Below, piece after piece: positions 32,586 through 48,399 of a DNA stretch of 64,000 nucleotides. Below the pieces are notes generated by a model. That model saw only the letters and a program-made list of their open reading frames with translations. It made no database searches and had not been told where the DNA came from. Source of the stretch: Notolepis coatsorum (lineage: Eukaryota > Chordata > Actinopteri > Aulopiformes > Paralepididae); the NCBI GenBank assembly GCA_963971535.1, contig OZ020585.1:24185236-24249235 (forward strand), read 5' to 3'. Within the stretch, counting starts at the first letter, position 1, and each line of letters starts with the position of its first letter. Position numbers and translations under genes: made by a program.

Positions 32586-32949
32586 AATGTACAGGCCTGA
32601 AGAAGCGAACGGCCGAAGAATGTGGAGGTACAGTCAAGTACTAGCTGACAAGTTTTGGAACAGCTTTCTACTCCACTACCTACCGTCTCTACAGACCCGC
32701 CAGAAGTGGGTAAAAGAGAGAGACAATTTGACAGAAGGAACAGTCGTCATGATTATCGACCAGTCACTACCCAGAGCTATGTGGCCGGCTGGCCGCGTAA
32801 GCAAAGTGATCACCGGTGCCGATGGCAAGGTCCGAGCAGCTGAGGTGCTCGTCCAAGGGCGAACTTACACACGACCCGTGGCGAGGCTAATAGAACTGCC
32901 CAGACTCCCAGACACTATCGATGACGACCATGACCCCATGACTTTGTGA
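31891..32949 (+). pseudogene. BEL integrase, second copy, with the true pol C-terminus
   Basis: Opens after the TAG at 31888-31890; no ATG. It has the same integrase core as the first copy (CLDC zinc pair, MDCFGP, LLSDHGTNF, GGTWE) but continues past the duplicated part into the native C-terminal domain (VMIIDQSLPRAMWPAGRVSK), as in BEL/Pao integrases, and stops at 32949. The D, D and E residues are present; the zinc region upstream is broken by the stop. Function would need read-through and a frame change. Confidence 0.87.
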
Positions 32950-33005
32950 GTTGACTGACCCTTACAGCGGACCTTGAGTGGTAGACAGTGCGGTTAACCC
33001 TTAGA

Positions 33006-33157
33006 AGTCTAACCTAAATAGCTCCTCCTCCTGAGAATTTCCCCCTTTTTTTTTGTTACATAATATAAAATTACAGATTCATACCTTCAAAATAACCCAT
33101 CAATTGTCAAATTTGAGACGATAGTTTTCAATCAATGTCCTATCAAACATTCTGGTA
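33006..33157 (+). repeat. 152-bp direct repeat, copy 1
   Basis: Begins AGTCTAACCTAAATAGCTCC and ends CAAACATTCTGGTA. It recurs at 35044-35194 with one indel and about two substitutions. It starts 8 bp inside the left end of the TTAA element, so it is a duplicated element end rather than an LTR (no TG..CA). Confidence 0.85.
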
Positions 33158-35043
<1,886 letters not shown>

Positions 35044-35194
35044 AGTCTAACCTAAATAGCTCCTCCTCCTGAGAATTTCCCCCTTTTTTTTGTTACATAA
35101 TATAAAATTACAGATTCATACCTTCAAAATAAGCCATCAATTGTCAAATTTGAGACGATGGTTTTCAATCAATGTCCTATCAAACATTCTGGTA
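35044..35194 (+). repeat. 152-bp direct repeat, copy 2
   Basis: Second copy of 33006-33157 (one T fewer). It abuts a minus-strand LINE fragment on its right. Confidence 0.85.
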
Positions 35195-35613
35195 CAGTCA
35201 TTACAAATTTGCCATAGAAACTGTGCATTGGGGGAGGTTGGGTAGGTGGGGTGGGGCTGTACATTGGAGGTGGGGGGGTTGGGTAGGGGGGGGGGGCACT
35301 GTACATTGGAGTACTGACATACATTTGACATGGAAACTGTACATTGGAGGAGGTTGGGTAGGTGGGGTGGGGTTGGGTGGGGCTGTACATTGGAATAGCC
35401 ATGCTTGGTCTTTATTGTACAACTGGGTTAGGACATTTGTAGGGGCCAGTTTTGAATTGCAGTCTCCCGTAGGTGTTCTTTGAGAGTGTTTTTGAAGGTG
35501 GGTAGTGATTTACATTCCTTTACAGCTTTGGGTAGGGCGTTCCACATTGTTGTGGCATAATTGCGAAACGTGTTTAGTCCCTTGTTTGAGCCGAATCTGG
35601 GTTTTACATGATT
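35195..35613 (-). pseudogene. LINE (CAAT-tail family) fragment, minus strand
   Basis: Carries the G-rich GTACATTGGAGG 3'-UTR repeats (35220-35395) and the coding end read in reverse (GGGTAGGGCGTTCCACATTG, GCATAATTGCGAAACGTG). This matches the plus-strand copy at 43100-44433 and the minus-strand copy at 61536-62405. Both the distal 3' tail and the 5' part are missing. Confidence 0.75.
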
Positions 35614-36791
<1,178 letters not shown>

Positions 36792-36829
36792 TTAATCTGT
36801 CTCTGCTTAGCTAATTAGGTGGGACTAAT

Positions 36830-36840
36830 TAGGGGGCGGC
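36830..36840 (+). promoter_or_regulatory. Putative BEL polypurine tract
   Basis: TAGGGGGCGGC lies immediately before the 3' LTR; a short purine-rich run in the right place, interrupted by C. Confidence 0.5.
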
Positions 36841-38363
36841 TGTTGTGAAGGATCAGATTAAACCAAATATATATATTTATTTATGGATATATATTTAATA
36901 GTATTTGTATATCGTTTGATATCCCTTGTATATTCCTTGTACATATACACTGAATATCCCTTTAGTCTACTAACAGCCCATAATAGTTTCATTCTCTCAT
37001 TGGACAAGAACTTGGCGCCAGCAGCCAAGCCCCTTGGTTCAAGTTCAATCGTGCCGACGAACATGTCGTTACTAGCCCGGTTCCGCGTAGGAATACGTCT
37101 GGCGAAATACGAATGGTACTATTTGTTCACAGCGCATATATATATGGCGCAAGTAAAGTAGAACTTTCTTTTAGTCCCTTAGCCCTTAGTTCTTTACCCT
37201 CCAACCTAGTGGCAAGACGTTAAGCCTCACCCACGATACACGTGTGGTGCAGTATGGTCAACTTGGCCTCAGAATGGCATTGAGACATCGTGTGGATTAA
37301 TAGTTGAATTGTCATAGTTTGGCACTATACCGTCGAGTGGGACGTATTTCTATTAAGTTAATAATAGTCTATTATGTATGGTGTATGTATATATATGTAT
37401 ATATGTATGTATATCTTCCTGATGGCTTGTCGTACAGAACTTGTAAGTCGCTTTGGATAAAAGCGTCAGCTAAATGACTAAATGTAAATGTAAATGTAAA
37501 TGGTGCATCATTCGGTTAGAGTTATAAAGTGAGCAGTACCCCCATCGTTTCCTCGCGTTATCTAGAGTCTTAACCAGGCTGGGCAGACCACGTGTGGTGC
37601 TTTCATCCGAGGAGTTCTGGGCTAGGACGAGTGGACCTGCACATTGGATTACCTTACCCGGACGACGGCGAGCCCTACACGGCTTGGATTATCTACTTGC
37701 TTTGGGTGCTTTGATTATGCCATGGATAACAGCCAACACTGGTAAGTGTTGGAACTACCCCCGAGAGGAGTCCAGGTGAGACGGCGCTCTAACCCGAGTG
37801 AGGTCGCCTCACGTCTCTTCGTTGTGGACCGGCAGCTACCGTCTACAAGAGGGCCCAACGGTATTCATCTGTGGACCAAGGTTCTGTGGGCACCGTGTTC
37901 AGCACTCTGAATTCTCCCAAGAAATCGTTGGCCAGATGGGATATCGCCAGCGGCTCTCCTAACCCCCCCCCCCCTACTGACTTACAACCAGCGGGACCCC
38001 CTTTAGTGTATCCAGCTATAATCATTAAGTACCATCGCTATAGTTCCCTAAAGAACCAGGTTGTATACTTGCTTCCTGCGTAACCAGAGATTGGACATTC
38101 AATGTTGATTTGCCTACGAATACTCATTTGCCTTACAAGTGCATTCAAATCATAAATGTCATTACGTGAACGTTGTATATACCCTTTGCTATATATTAAA
38201 TATTCGACGGATACATTTGTGTGGACTTGGTTTCATGGTGGGAAAGTGTTCATCATATCTATATCATGTACTGTGTGGCCAGTAGTTAAAGTACATAAAG
38301 CGGTAGTGGTTTAATGATACCATACTTATCAATACCGTCAGGGAATTGTACCCCTCAGTTACA
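36841..38363 (+). repeat. 3' LTR of the BEL/Pao element
   Basis: 1,523 bp; matches the 5' LTR except for three substitutions, poly-C length and a roughly 116-bp insert at 37384-37499. Confidence 0.93.
37384..37499 (+). mobile_element. L2-LINE 3' tail (or SINE) inserted in the BEL 3' LTR
   Basis: Absent from the 5' LTR. Flanked by ATGGTG (37378-37383 and 37500-37505), a plausible duplication. After a (TATG)n start it has TCCTGATGGCTTGTCGTACA and TTTGGATAAAAGCGTCAGC, then (TAAATG)n, matching the tail of the L2 element at about 60740-60830 almost base for base. Confidence 0.85.
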
Positions 38364-38520
38364 GCAATGATATGGCTTCTTCAGAAAATAGAATCAGAGA
38401 AACAAGACTAATACAAGACAAAACATGGTTATAGATTTAGAATAGCAAAAAACAGCCAAAGTCTCACAGTAACCAACTTGACCAGCTGCTTTGGTGAGGG
38501 CACCTTTGCAGTGAGATCAG

Positions 38521-39793
38521 CAGGGCCGGACTGGGGAAATAATTCATACCGGGAGATATAGCGCGAAATATAGCCCCAATCAGGCCACTTTTTAAGTGGG
38601 GGGTCTGGGGGTCCCCCACCCGGAAATTTTTTGTTACAAAGACTTAATTTCCTGCATTCTGGTGAATTTTAGTGCATGTGAATCACAAACTAATGAGCCA
38701 ACAATTGCTTAGTACAATGTACTGTTATGAACCTCAAATAAAACTGTTGGGGCACTAGCAATGGTATTAGCAATTCTTCAAAAAGAAAAAAGCAAGAGCA
38801 CAACATATTTTTCTATTTACTATTATAATACAGTTAACCACTCTCTCCACCTATTCAAACAAGGCAAGAGCACAATACCATATTCACTTTACTGATGCAC
38901 TACCCATCAACAGTTAAAATAGCCCTTTACACAAACATTAAATAACAGACCTTTCATTACAATACTATAATAACAGTAGCCACTGCCAGAATAGTGACAC
39001 ATGTATCACGTGTGGTGAGCACACGCATGCATGCACAACGAAGACAGAAGATTGCGTTGTCTCAATCATTTTAACTATAAAATGAGCTCAAAGTATGAGC
39101 TCACTGACTGAAATTTCCAACAAAAAGCATCAATTGTCAAATAATATTGATCACATTAACTAGACTAGATGTTTTTGAGGAAATTAGAAAGGGAACAACA
39201 ACTTAACCCTTGTGTCTGATCAGATTCTTATTTTTTTGATAACTTTGCAGTGATTATGTTTGTAGCCAATGTGGCAAAGGTGTGTAATCTTTTAATTATC
39301 TTGGAATTATTTTGACTCTCTCTTTCATAAATTGTTTATTCAACTTCAGCCCCAATCATAACCACCACATATTGTTTTTTGTAATGTCAGATTTAACAAC
39401 TCCTTTTGGGAGTGTGCCATCTGCCATTCCATTCGCCGCCTCCACTGTCAATCAGTTGTATCGCCTGGTCCCGCCTTCACCAATCACAAGCGGCAGCACG
39501 GCTCCATTGTGTGTGTGTGTGTCCGCGTGAGGGAGAGAGAGTCAGATAGTTCTCCAACTCTGTCGCAGACAGTGAAATCCTGGTTGTTCCCCACCCACCT
39601 GGTTATCTAAAAACTATCGCGCCGTGCCGCCGCCACAACTAGAAACAATGGCCTGGCAAAAAAAAATTATATAATTATAATAAAAAGAATATATAATATT
39701 TTTTCTTTTAGATAATTTTTTTTTTTTTTTAAATCTGTGCAGGCCAGGCCACCGGGAAAACTCCCGGTGCTCCCGATGGCCAGTCCGGGCCTG
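38521..39793. mobile_element. Non-autonomous hAT element, 1.27 kb
   Basis: Ends CAGGGCCGGACTGGGG and CCAGTCCGGGCCTG form an inverted repeat; exact 8-bp duplication GAGATCAG at 38513-38520 and 39794-39801. Terminal regions also share CCGGGAG/CTCCCGG words. No transposase frame; interior AT-rich. Confidence 0.9.
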
Positions 39794-39801
39794 GAGATCA
39801 G

Positions 39802-40170
39802 TATACCCACTACCCATTAGCTTTGCAGCTAGTGGAGATGCGCTAACATGAATAGGCAAGCCCAAACTGTTATGTTAACAACAAATTAGTGAATCGTTTG
39901 TGAATCTTTGGTTTCGAAAGTCATTGTGTATAGGTTCATTTTGTTTAGACCTGTGAATAGATGTACATGATTAAACATTGGGCGTAAACTACACAAGCGA
40001 TCTTGACTTTATTCATGTGTTCTGTTTCATGTGAATTTAGGCCATGTGCCAAGTTTGTTAAACTAAGCAATTCTGGTAAACGTTACCAGATTATAAACGT
40101 AAACATTAGAATTAAAATTATGCTCATGATAATGGTCACTGAAATTCAGGTAATCCAATGTTGATACGTT
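39802..40170. other. Non-coding DNA
   Basis: Nothing recognisable. Confidence 0.45.
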
Positions 40171-40674
40171 CTAATTACTAGGGATTGATTGCACTGGATA
40201 CAGTCATCCTTGTTTAGGCTTTATTAAATGCTTTAATCTATGCACACCTTTGTGTACACCTTTAACTGCCTTGGTTGAATTGCTTTGGCAGAGCAATGAG
40301 GATGGAAACAGCTAGTGTTTGGTAAAGGAGCATCAATCTCAATGAAAGCCAGTGACTGTCTCAAAGCAGCAGCACACATCCAGGCCTGGCAGAGAGTTGT
40401 GCCTAGAGCATAGCTTTCTAGTTTAAATAAGAATCCTTAATTCACCCTGACATTACTGATTGAGGTGTTTAACCTCCGACTGCAATGAAAGCATGTTTAA
40501 GTGGTCCCACAATGTACCCCTTGGTTTTATTAAGGGGTGTGTGCATACATTAAGACATTTAATTAAGCATTGTTAAGTTATTTTCAAGGCATTTTAAGGG
40601 GTGGTTGTTCCCTGGTGACAGCAAACAACAAACCAGGATGACTGTATCCAGTGAAATCACTCCTTGGTAATTAG
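40171..40674. mobile_element. Inverted-repeat element (MITE-like), about 504 bp
   Basis: The left end has CTAATTACTAGGGATTG then CACTGGATACAGTCATCC. The right end carries the inverse, GGATGACTGTATCCAGTG then CCTTGGTAATTAG. The TIR is about 42 bp with a few mismatches. The target duplication is unclear, so the superfamily is not assigned. Confidence 0.7.
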
Positions 40675-42344
40675 ATTGCTTTCCCATGTCTATATTGGGG
40701 TTGATTTTAGCTTGAAAAATTCTTCTCTTTTCTATACAAGCTCTTAGGTTAGAAGGTTAGGTCGAAGTGTGGACTCAGTGTACATTTGTGAGCTTTAACT
40801 CCTCAGTTAATGCATATTTTATGTTGTTTACACTGAACAAAATGTGTATATCTAAGAGTGTGTTATAGTTCTCTGCCAACAGCATAATAGCCAACGGGCA
40901 TCGTGGTTACAGCATGGCGCTATAATGAGGAATAAGAATGGTTTGATCGTTTTGTTTACAGCAGATATATCACCTATAGGGCACGATCCACTAATTGACT
41001 ATTCTGCAACCATTTTAAATCTTTCAAAAGATTGAGGAATGGTAGCCCTACATCACAAGATAAAAAATAAAGATGGAGGGAGACATTGTCCCATGAACTC
41101 GTGAAACATTCTAGAATGTCTGAAAAGGTTTGGTGGGTACACAAACGACCACCTCAGGAACCGAGACGAGAGAGATAGCATTGGGGAGTTCTGCTGGCTA
41201 CCAAAACATATAAAAGAGTTAATCACATACACAAGGTTATCACATGCTTTACAACACGCCCCAGAGTACATTTGGAACAGAGACAATGGCAGGAGAATTC
41301 ACGTGGCCATAGTGGCTGATAATCTGGAAGATGACATTTAGTATTTGTATACGGCGACAACAAAAGGATTGAGTTACTATTTATTACCTGTATTATGCAC
41401 ATTAAGTAAGTCCCTTTTCCGTGGCACACCGGAGGTAGAATACAAATGGAACAGCGTTGTTTATTCCACCGTGATCCTCAATGCACCTTTGAAAAAGTCC
41501 TGCATTAATTATTAATTAATTAATTAATAATAAATAAATAAAAAGCTAGTATAGGTGAAGAGAAAAAAAGAAAGAAACAGACACCCACACACAGCAATCA
41601 CCCACATTGGTGACACAGTGCTTCTGCAGGAGGTCTTCGCCAGAGCTGACCTCTAAGTAAGCGCCACAAATCACAGAGACAAATTCATCTCTATAATGGT
41701 GCTTGTTGGGTAAAAGAAAAAAGGCTCTGCTATAATTAAAACGATTAAAGCCCTCTTGTTCGCAGTTAATTGTCGGAGGAATAGAGCTCAAAAGGTGGTG
41801 TATTACTCCTACATCTCATTTCTATACACTGCGGTATATATATACCACACACTTAATACCTTTGGGGACGGGCACGGAGAGCATTGCATGGATGTCATAA
41901 GGACAGTGCATGCGAGGACTCCTACTACATTTGCATTCAGATGGCAAATTGTAAACCCTGCCAGAGACTCACCGCTCCGGCAAACATGCCTGCTCTGTGT
42001 ATACCCCCACCCCCACCCGCCCCCCTCCACTCCTCTCTCCTCACCTCCTTAATGGTGGCTTAAGCACTTTTGTGTTTGACTTATACTCTCCACATTTGCC
42101 AGAGACCTGGTAATGTTGATGAGCTATAGTCGTTAATAAAACATCAGAGAATTTTAATTTTGAGAATGTATCCAAGCCTAGGACACGTACTTGGTCATTG
42201 TCAAGACATTTAGTAGCTCAATAAATTTGTTACAAATCGTGTAATTTGAAGCGGTGTGTAGTGGCCATAACCTAATCGGGTTCACTTTTATATGGGGAGT
42301 GATTCATGCAAGGCCAATTAAACTGTACCACATGAGCTAGTGTC
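40675..42344. other. Non-coding DNA
   Basis: (TAAT)/(TAAA) tracts at about 41506-41545. No gene, RNA or element end that I can support. Confidence 0.45.
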
Positions 42345-42775
42345 ATTTATTCATGTTCATGTTTATGTTTATTAGGATCCCCATTAGTCATCATCAACGT
42401 GTTGACTATTCTTCCTGGGGTCCTCACAGATATACACATACAAATATGAAACATTCAGTATAAATCAGTCATTTCACATACATAATCAATAGAAAATAAA
42501 ACAAAAGGTTATAGGTGAATCCATTTCACCATACCTTTAAAAAAAAACACAAAGTAAACAGAAGAAGTTTGGATAACATGGCTGCAGCTACACTCATGCA
42601 TGACATATATTGATTTCCTTCCGGATTATGGCTCCTTTAAGTTTATTTTTGAAACTGTCCTTGTTTTCCATCCATATTATATGTAATGGGATCCTATTCC
42701 AATATGTTATGGCTCTATACATTGCAGTTTTCTACAATACAAGTTGACAGGAGCTTGCTCCCCTATGTGGACACA
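42345..42775 (-). mobile_element. LINE 3' region, minus strand
   Basis: TTTATTAGGATCCCCATTAG and CTTCCTGGGGTCC are hallmark 3'-end blocks of a common fish LINE, here reversed, followed by TTTGAAACTGTCC and CCTATTCCAATATG-type phrases from its coding end. Edges approximate. Confidence 0.5.
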
Positions 42776-43099
42776 TACTACATAAAAACTGTGGATTAAC
42801 CCTTTTCACCCAACATGATGAATTACTATGCGGATTACCCCTTTTTTCCCTGCGCCATGGCTGTGCTGACTAGAACTAGAGATGGTTGATAGGGTAACCA
42901 GATGGTCATGCACAGCTGTGGGCAATATCTCTGTGAGATAAAGCCTGGTAAAGAACTACTGCCGAAAGTGTCTATGGGGTAGAATTTCCGGTGTATGTAC
43001 TTCCCCTGGAAGCTGCCTCCGAACGGACCAACCAATTTGCAGAATCCTGTCGGCAAACAAGCTAGAACGTCCCGGTCATGTAGTAAATTCTAGCTGATA
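42776..43099. other. Non-coding spacer
   Basis: Nothing recognised. Confidence 0.4.
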
Positions 43100-44359
43100 A
43101 CAAACAATCATTACACCTGGGTAAAACAGAGTCCATTCTCTTCGGATCAAATAACAAACTCAGCAAGACCGACGGCTTCTCAGTTACAGTGGGTGACAAT
43201 ATTGTCACAAGGAAAGACGGAATTACATACCTAGGTTCCATCCTAGAGGCAAATCTTTCCTGTGACAAAATGGCATCCAATGTAATCAAAAAAGGCAACC
43301 AACTAACTAGATTCTTCCGGATCTCCTCTCTGGTAAACAAGAATACCCTGAAGACTGCAGGAGCACTCATTCAAGGGTACTACAACTATGCTTGCACCTC
43401 ATGGTACCAAAGTACCTCAAAGGCGCTAAAAACAAGATTACAAACTGGTGAGACTACTACTTGACCTTACTCCTAGAACCCACCTCAGCCCTGCCCACTT
43501 TGACTACCTAGGATGGCTTAGAGTAGAAGACAGAGTACAGCAACTTGCAATGGGCCTGGTCTACAAGATACACTACACGACTAAGATACCCTGGGCCATG
43601 TACATGTCAAAATACTTCCCAAAGGTCAGTGAATACCACGACCACAACACCAGAGGGAGCTCCACAAATCATGTTAAACCCAGATTCGGCTCAAACAAGT
43701 GACTAAACACGTTTCGCAATTATGCCACATCAATGTGGAATGCCCTACCCAAAGCTGTAAAGGAATGTGAATCACTACCCACTTTTAAAACCACTCTCAA
43801 AGGACACCTATGGGAGACTGCAATTCGAAACTGGCCCCTGTAAATGTCCTAACCCAACCCCCTCCAATGTACATGACCTAACCCAAGAATACACAAGACC
43901 CTCCTCTGGGAACCAAGTATGGTTTCATCGATATTCCAATGTACAGTTTTGCTTGTACAGTTGTACAGTTTCCCCCACCCGCCTACCCAACCACCCCCCC
44001 CACCCCACCCACCCAACCACCTCCAATGTACAGTTCCCACCCAACCCCCGCCCCCCCACCCCACCTACCCAACCTCCTCCAATGTACAGTTTCTACGTCA
44101 AATGTATATACTCTCTTTTTTAGACTCTTTTTGTATCACAAACAGTACTGTATTTGCAAATCTGGTATGCCATAAATGTATAGATGTAGCAGTACTGTCT
44201 ATCTGTATGTCATGTATGTCATATATGTTATGATGAATTGAAAATGGGGGACCCTGATGTAAACAAGACAAAAGTCTTTCTCTGGTCTGCATCCCCTTAA
44301 CAATTGTGTGTATTGAGCTGTACTGTACTGTACCCATTCTGCAATCTGTTAATAAAGTT

Positions 44360-44433
<74 letters not shown>
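43100..44433 (+). pseudogene. LINE (CAAT-tail family), RT C-terminal half and 3' UTR
   Basis: Plus-strand coding remains: FSVTVGDNIVTRKDGITYLGS with NTLKTAGALIQGYYNYACTS (43170-43440), a frame change near 43445, then LTPRTHLSPAHFDYLGWLRV and HNTRGSSTNHVKPRF, broken by a TGA in the SNK segment (43701), then FRNYATSMWNALPKAVKE. The upstream RT core is missing (5' truncation). The 3' UTR has C-rich CCAATGTACAG repeats (G-rich on the other strand; 43860-44100), then TGTTAATAAAGTTTTCAATC with a (CAAT)n tail to 44433. Related copies are at 35195-35613, 45401-45546 and 61536-62405. Confidence 0.8.
44359..44433. repeat. (CAAT)n tail microsatellite
   Basis: About 18 CAAT units forming the 3' tail of the preceding LINE; the next LINE starts directly after. 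Confidence 0.93.
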
Positions 44434-44435
<2 letters not shown>

Positions 44436-45845
44436 GTCCCCTCCAAACTCATAGCCAAGCTCAGGGACCTGTGACCTATGACCTCTGCCAGTGGGTCTTG
44501 GACTTCCTGACGGGAAGACCTCAGGTGGTGAGAGCAGGCAACTGCACCTCCTCATCCGTCACTCTCAACACAGGGCTGTGTTCTGAGCCCCCTCCTCTAC
44601 TCGCTGTACACACATGACTGTGTGGCACAGCGGAATAACACAATCATCAAGTTTGCTGACGACACAGTAGTGGTGGGCCTGATCTCTGCAAACGACGAGA
44701 GGGCCTACCTGCAAGAGGTCATGGTCCTGGCGGGATGGTGTCAAGAGAACAGCCTCTCCCTGAACGTCAGCTAAACGAAAGAGATCATTGTGGACTTTAG
44801 GAGATCGGGGGCCAGGGACTACAGCCCCTCAGCATCGACGGGGCACCGGTCGAGAGAGTGAACCGTTTTAAGTACCTCGGAGTCCACATATCCAAGGACT
44901 TGACATGGACCACACACATTGACAGTGTAGTGAAGAAGGCACGGCAACGCCTCTACTTCCTTAGGCGCCTAAGGAATATCAAAGTGAGTCAGAAGATCCT
45001 CAATAACTTCTACTCGTGCACAATAGAGAGCATCCTGACTGGTAACATCACCTCCTGGTTTTGGAATAGCAGTGTACAAGACCGTAGCAGACTACAGAGA
45101 GTGGCCCGTTCAGCCGAACGCACAATTGGAGGTGGGCTTCCCACTCTCCAGGACATTTACAACAAGAGTTGCAGGGCCAAGGCTAAGACAATAATCAAAG
45201 ACTACTAAGTCACCCAAACAACTAACTCTTTGAACTGCTGCAGTCAGGCAAGCGATACCGGAGTCTCATGGTCAGTACAGAGAGACTTAGAAGGAGCTTC
45301 TATCCCCAGGCCATCAGGATGCTCAATGACAATGACACTATGGGCTAGATCCACAAAGAATGGATTGCACGGTGCTAGTTGCACCCTTACTTACAATTCA
45401 TTATGAATTGAAAATGGGGGACCCTGATGTAAACAAGACGAAAGTCTTTCTCTGGTCTGCATCCCCTTAACAATTGTGTGTATTGAGATGTACTGTATTG
45501 TACCCATTCTGCAATCTGTTAATAAAAGCTTCATTCAATCAATCACCGCGCAGATTGATACCGCATTGCACCTTACCCTAAGTTTGTACCTTATCTCATT
45601 TCTGTATTGTACCTCACTGTTAGTCTTTTTACTCTGTATTGTATATATATATATGTATATTGACTGAACACTTTATTTTATGTACTTTTGACTTTTTCTA
45701 TTTTATACTTTTTATCTATTTTTATCTATTTTTATCTAGCACACTCCCAGGGGCTTGTACAGAAAAAAGCATTTCATGATAAAGTATTCTGTATTTTACT
45801 ATGACAATTAATAAACAAACTTGAACTTGAAACTTGAACTTGAAT
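44434..45845 (+). pseudogene. LINE RT fragment (CTTGAA-tail family), interrupted
   Basis: Plus strand, same family as the fragment at 1-208. RT parts visible: [18 protein letters not shown], then KFADDTVVVG (catalytic FADD box, about 44649-44678) and GWCQENSLSLNVS followed by a stop (44772). A later open stretch, 44858-45208, has FKYLGVHISKDLTWTTHID and RLYFLRRLRN. Frameshifts and stops make it a pseudogene. The 5' end is truncated exactly at the previous LINE's tail. It is interrupted at 45401-45546 by a short piece of the CAAT-tail family. The 3' end has AATAAACAAACTTGAA and a CTTGAA tail. Confidence 0.8.
45401..45546 (+). mobile_element. 5'-truncated CAAT-tail LINE inserted in another LINE
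   Basis: TATGAATTGAAAATGGGGGA through CTGCAATCTGTTAATAAA to CAATCAATC repeats the last 150 bp of the LINE at 43100-44433 nearly unchanged. The interrupted LINE continues at about 45547. Confidence 0.85.
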
Positions 45846-45918
45846 GATGCCTGGAACATATGGAGACAGAGGGATACGGAGACCGAGCGAGGCAGGGGAG
45901 AGAGAGCGTAAGACTTAA

Positions 45919-47276
45919 AGGCCAACTTGCAGGTTGTATTTTAGTTCAATAAACAATGTGGACTAGGCCAACGGTGACTTTCATGAAGAAAAAAAAAAAA
46001 TTTATTTACCCAGTTTTAGCGTTTTTATCAAACATTTTGTCTGCCCAACACAATCACCACGCACGTGGATATTTTAATCAATGGTTCATAACGTGCACAT
46101 GTAATCGAAATTATGCCGTCACGGCAGGTGCAGGGAACCTGAGAGTCACACACACACAGAGAGTCTGAGAGTCACACACAGCTAGTGGCAGGCAGAGAGC
46201 CTTGCTACTACTAGCCGAGGAGTAATGAATGAAAATGTATCTGTTTCACCTAACAACACTATTGCTCCGTGATCATAGCCATACATCTCTAAAGCTAACC
46301 ACTATTTGTAAAAGCCACAACTGTTACCATATTTGTACTAATGAAAATCATTGTGTCGTTGTACATATTGTGTATACACCGTTAGAAGCTAGCTAAGTTA
46401 GCTAACGTAGCTTAGCTTAGCTTGGTAGCCGAAACTCATAACATCACCCGATTTAAAATGGTTCTCTCCTCTTTGTATACCTTTGTCATCACAAGTATTC
46501 TGCCAAGGAACTTATGGACACGACAATAGTAGTAGTTATAAGGTGTTTGAGCTTGTAGCGTTAGTTAGCTCATACAGTAGCTATCGTCACTGATGCACAA
46601 GTGCAGCTAAAGGGGCTACTATCGTATCAACATGCCGGGGCGCATAGCTTGCTAGCCGGCAGGATGTGTGTGCAGCAGTGCTTTGCCTCACAGGTCTGAG
46701 AAGAGGATCTACACATTTTACTCGTTCCCAAAACTCTTTTACATGCACGACAGTAGACATAATGCTAACATTAGCGGGGTAACGTTAGCCAGAGCAATAT
46801 AGCCAGCTTGGTACTATGACCCGGGGATAAGGCGACAGCCCACAGACCAGTAGCGCTGCTGTACTGAACAACAGGCTGCCTAGTGGTAAATGTAGTTCTT
46901 TTTTTACGACATTAAAAACATTATAACTACCTTGTTTCAACCAGTTGTAGCTGGTCCATCAAAGTCTCCCGACGATTAAACCCATTTGTGTCTTGTAAGG
47001 CGTCCATTTGGATCAAGGAAATAGCTTTCTGCACTCGTCAAAACTCCTTGTAGTGGATCAGAAGTAGGGGAAAGATACCCGACGTGACGTCATGGCCCTG
47101 ATAGCTCTGATAAGCTTTTTTGATTTGCGCGTGCATGTTATTCGTGCGTGGACCTTTTTACCCCTTTCGGAGTGGCATTTCCAGCGTCAAATGGAAAAAA
47201 ATTAATAATGAAATTAGATACCAATGATGTAAACTACCTATAATTGAAGAGTAGGGTTTAACCTGCAAGTTGGGCT
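45919..47276. mobile_element. TTAA-flanked DNA element, 1.36 kb
   Basis: TTAA (45915-45918) then AGGCCAACTTGCAGGTT; the right end is AACCTGCAAGTTGGGCT then TTAA (47277-47280). The 17-bp TIR has one mismatch. A TTAA duplication points to piggyBac or Kolobok. No transposase. The interior contains GCTAGCTAAGTTAGCTAACG-type words similar to those in the hAT pair at 47.6 and 51.4 kb. Confidence 0.83.
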
Positions 47277-47280
47277 TTAA

Positions 47281-47589
47281 GTTGGAACAAATAAAAGCAT
47301 ATGAGTCACATTAGTGGGAGAGCGATGAGGTGGCGAGACAGAGACGCAAGCTAATAGGATTACTGAACAAGCCCTGCTGGCCCCTCACCTAAAGATCAAT
47401 CAACCCACACACCGACGGATACACAGACAGATATACAGACACCCAGATAGATAGATATAGAGACATAAATATATCTCCTTCCTTTAGCCTACTTTCTTAT
47501 TGAGAAGGATATCCACCCCCCCCTCTTTTCTATCTGTCTTTCTTTTTATTGTTCACTCGGTCCTTAGATGAAAAGAAAAGTGTCCCACT
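47281..47589. other. Non-coding spacer
   Basis: ATAGATAG/ACAGACAG-type short repeats near 47420-47465. No gene. Confidence 0.4.
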
Positions 47590-48013
47590 TATGTAGCCAG
47601 GGCCGCCTGGGAGAAATGCGAGGCCCTGGGCGAGATTGGAACGCGAGAGAGAGAGAGCGAGAGAGAGCTCCCGTTCTACAGTCAATATACAGTGTTATCG
47701 CTTTGTAACACTGTACAAATTTCTCCACAACACACATGTACAAGTGGTAGTAATGCAGAAAATCCAGCAAGGGAAGAAGCAGTGTAGAAAACAGGTGGAG
47801 TTTTTGCCTAGCAATGGGAATGCTTTGGCTGTACTGTGTAGATAGAAGTACACACTCTAGTGTTGATGTCTTTGTTTACAAGGCTTCCGGTATGGTTGTT
47901 CTGCTACAAACACAGTAGAGCAGCTGTGTGCACATCCAACCTGTTTTAGGCCAGGAAGGAAAAATTGCAATGAACTGACCGACACAATTGACAACTATAA
48001 GCAATGCAATGCT

Positions 48014-48128
<115 letters not shown>

Positions 48129-48399
48129 GTCTGTGGTCCAGACAGAGAGAGAGAGATAAGCAAGACAGCTAAGATGAGCCCCTAAAGGATATTCAACTTT
48201 TAATGGAAGAACAAAACAGAAGGAAAAGATAACTTCAAAGGCAACATAGATATACATAGATCCAAAAGGACAAAGATCAACACTTAAATCCAAAGAGAAG
48301 AGGATCTATACCAGAGAAAACAAAGTAGCAAGGAGCCAACGGCCGACATCAGCTAAGGAGGCTAACTGCAAATAGAGTAGCCAGGTACTGACACCAGGT

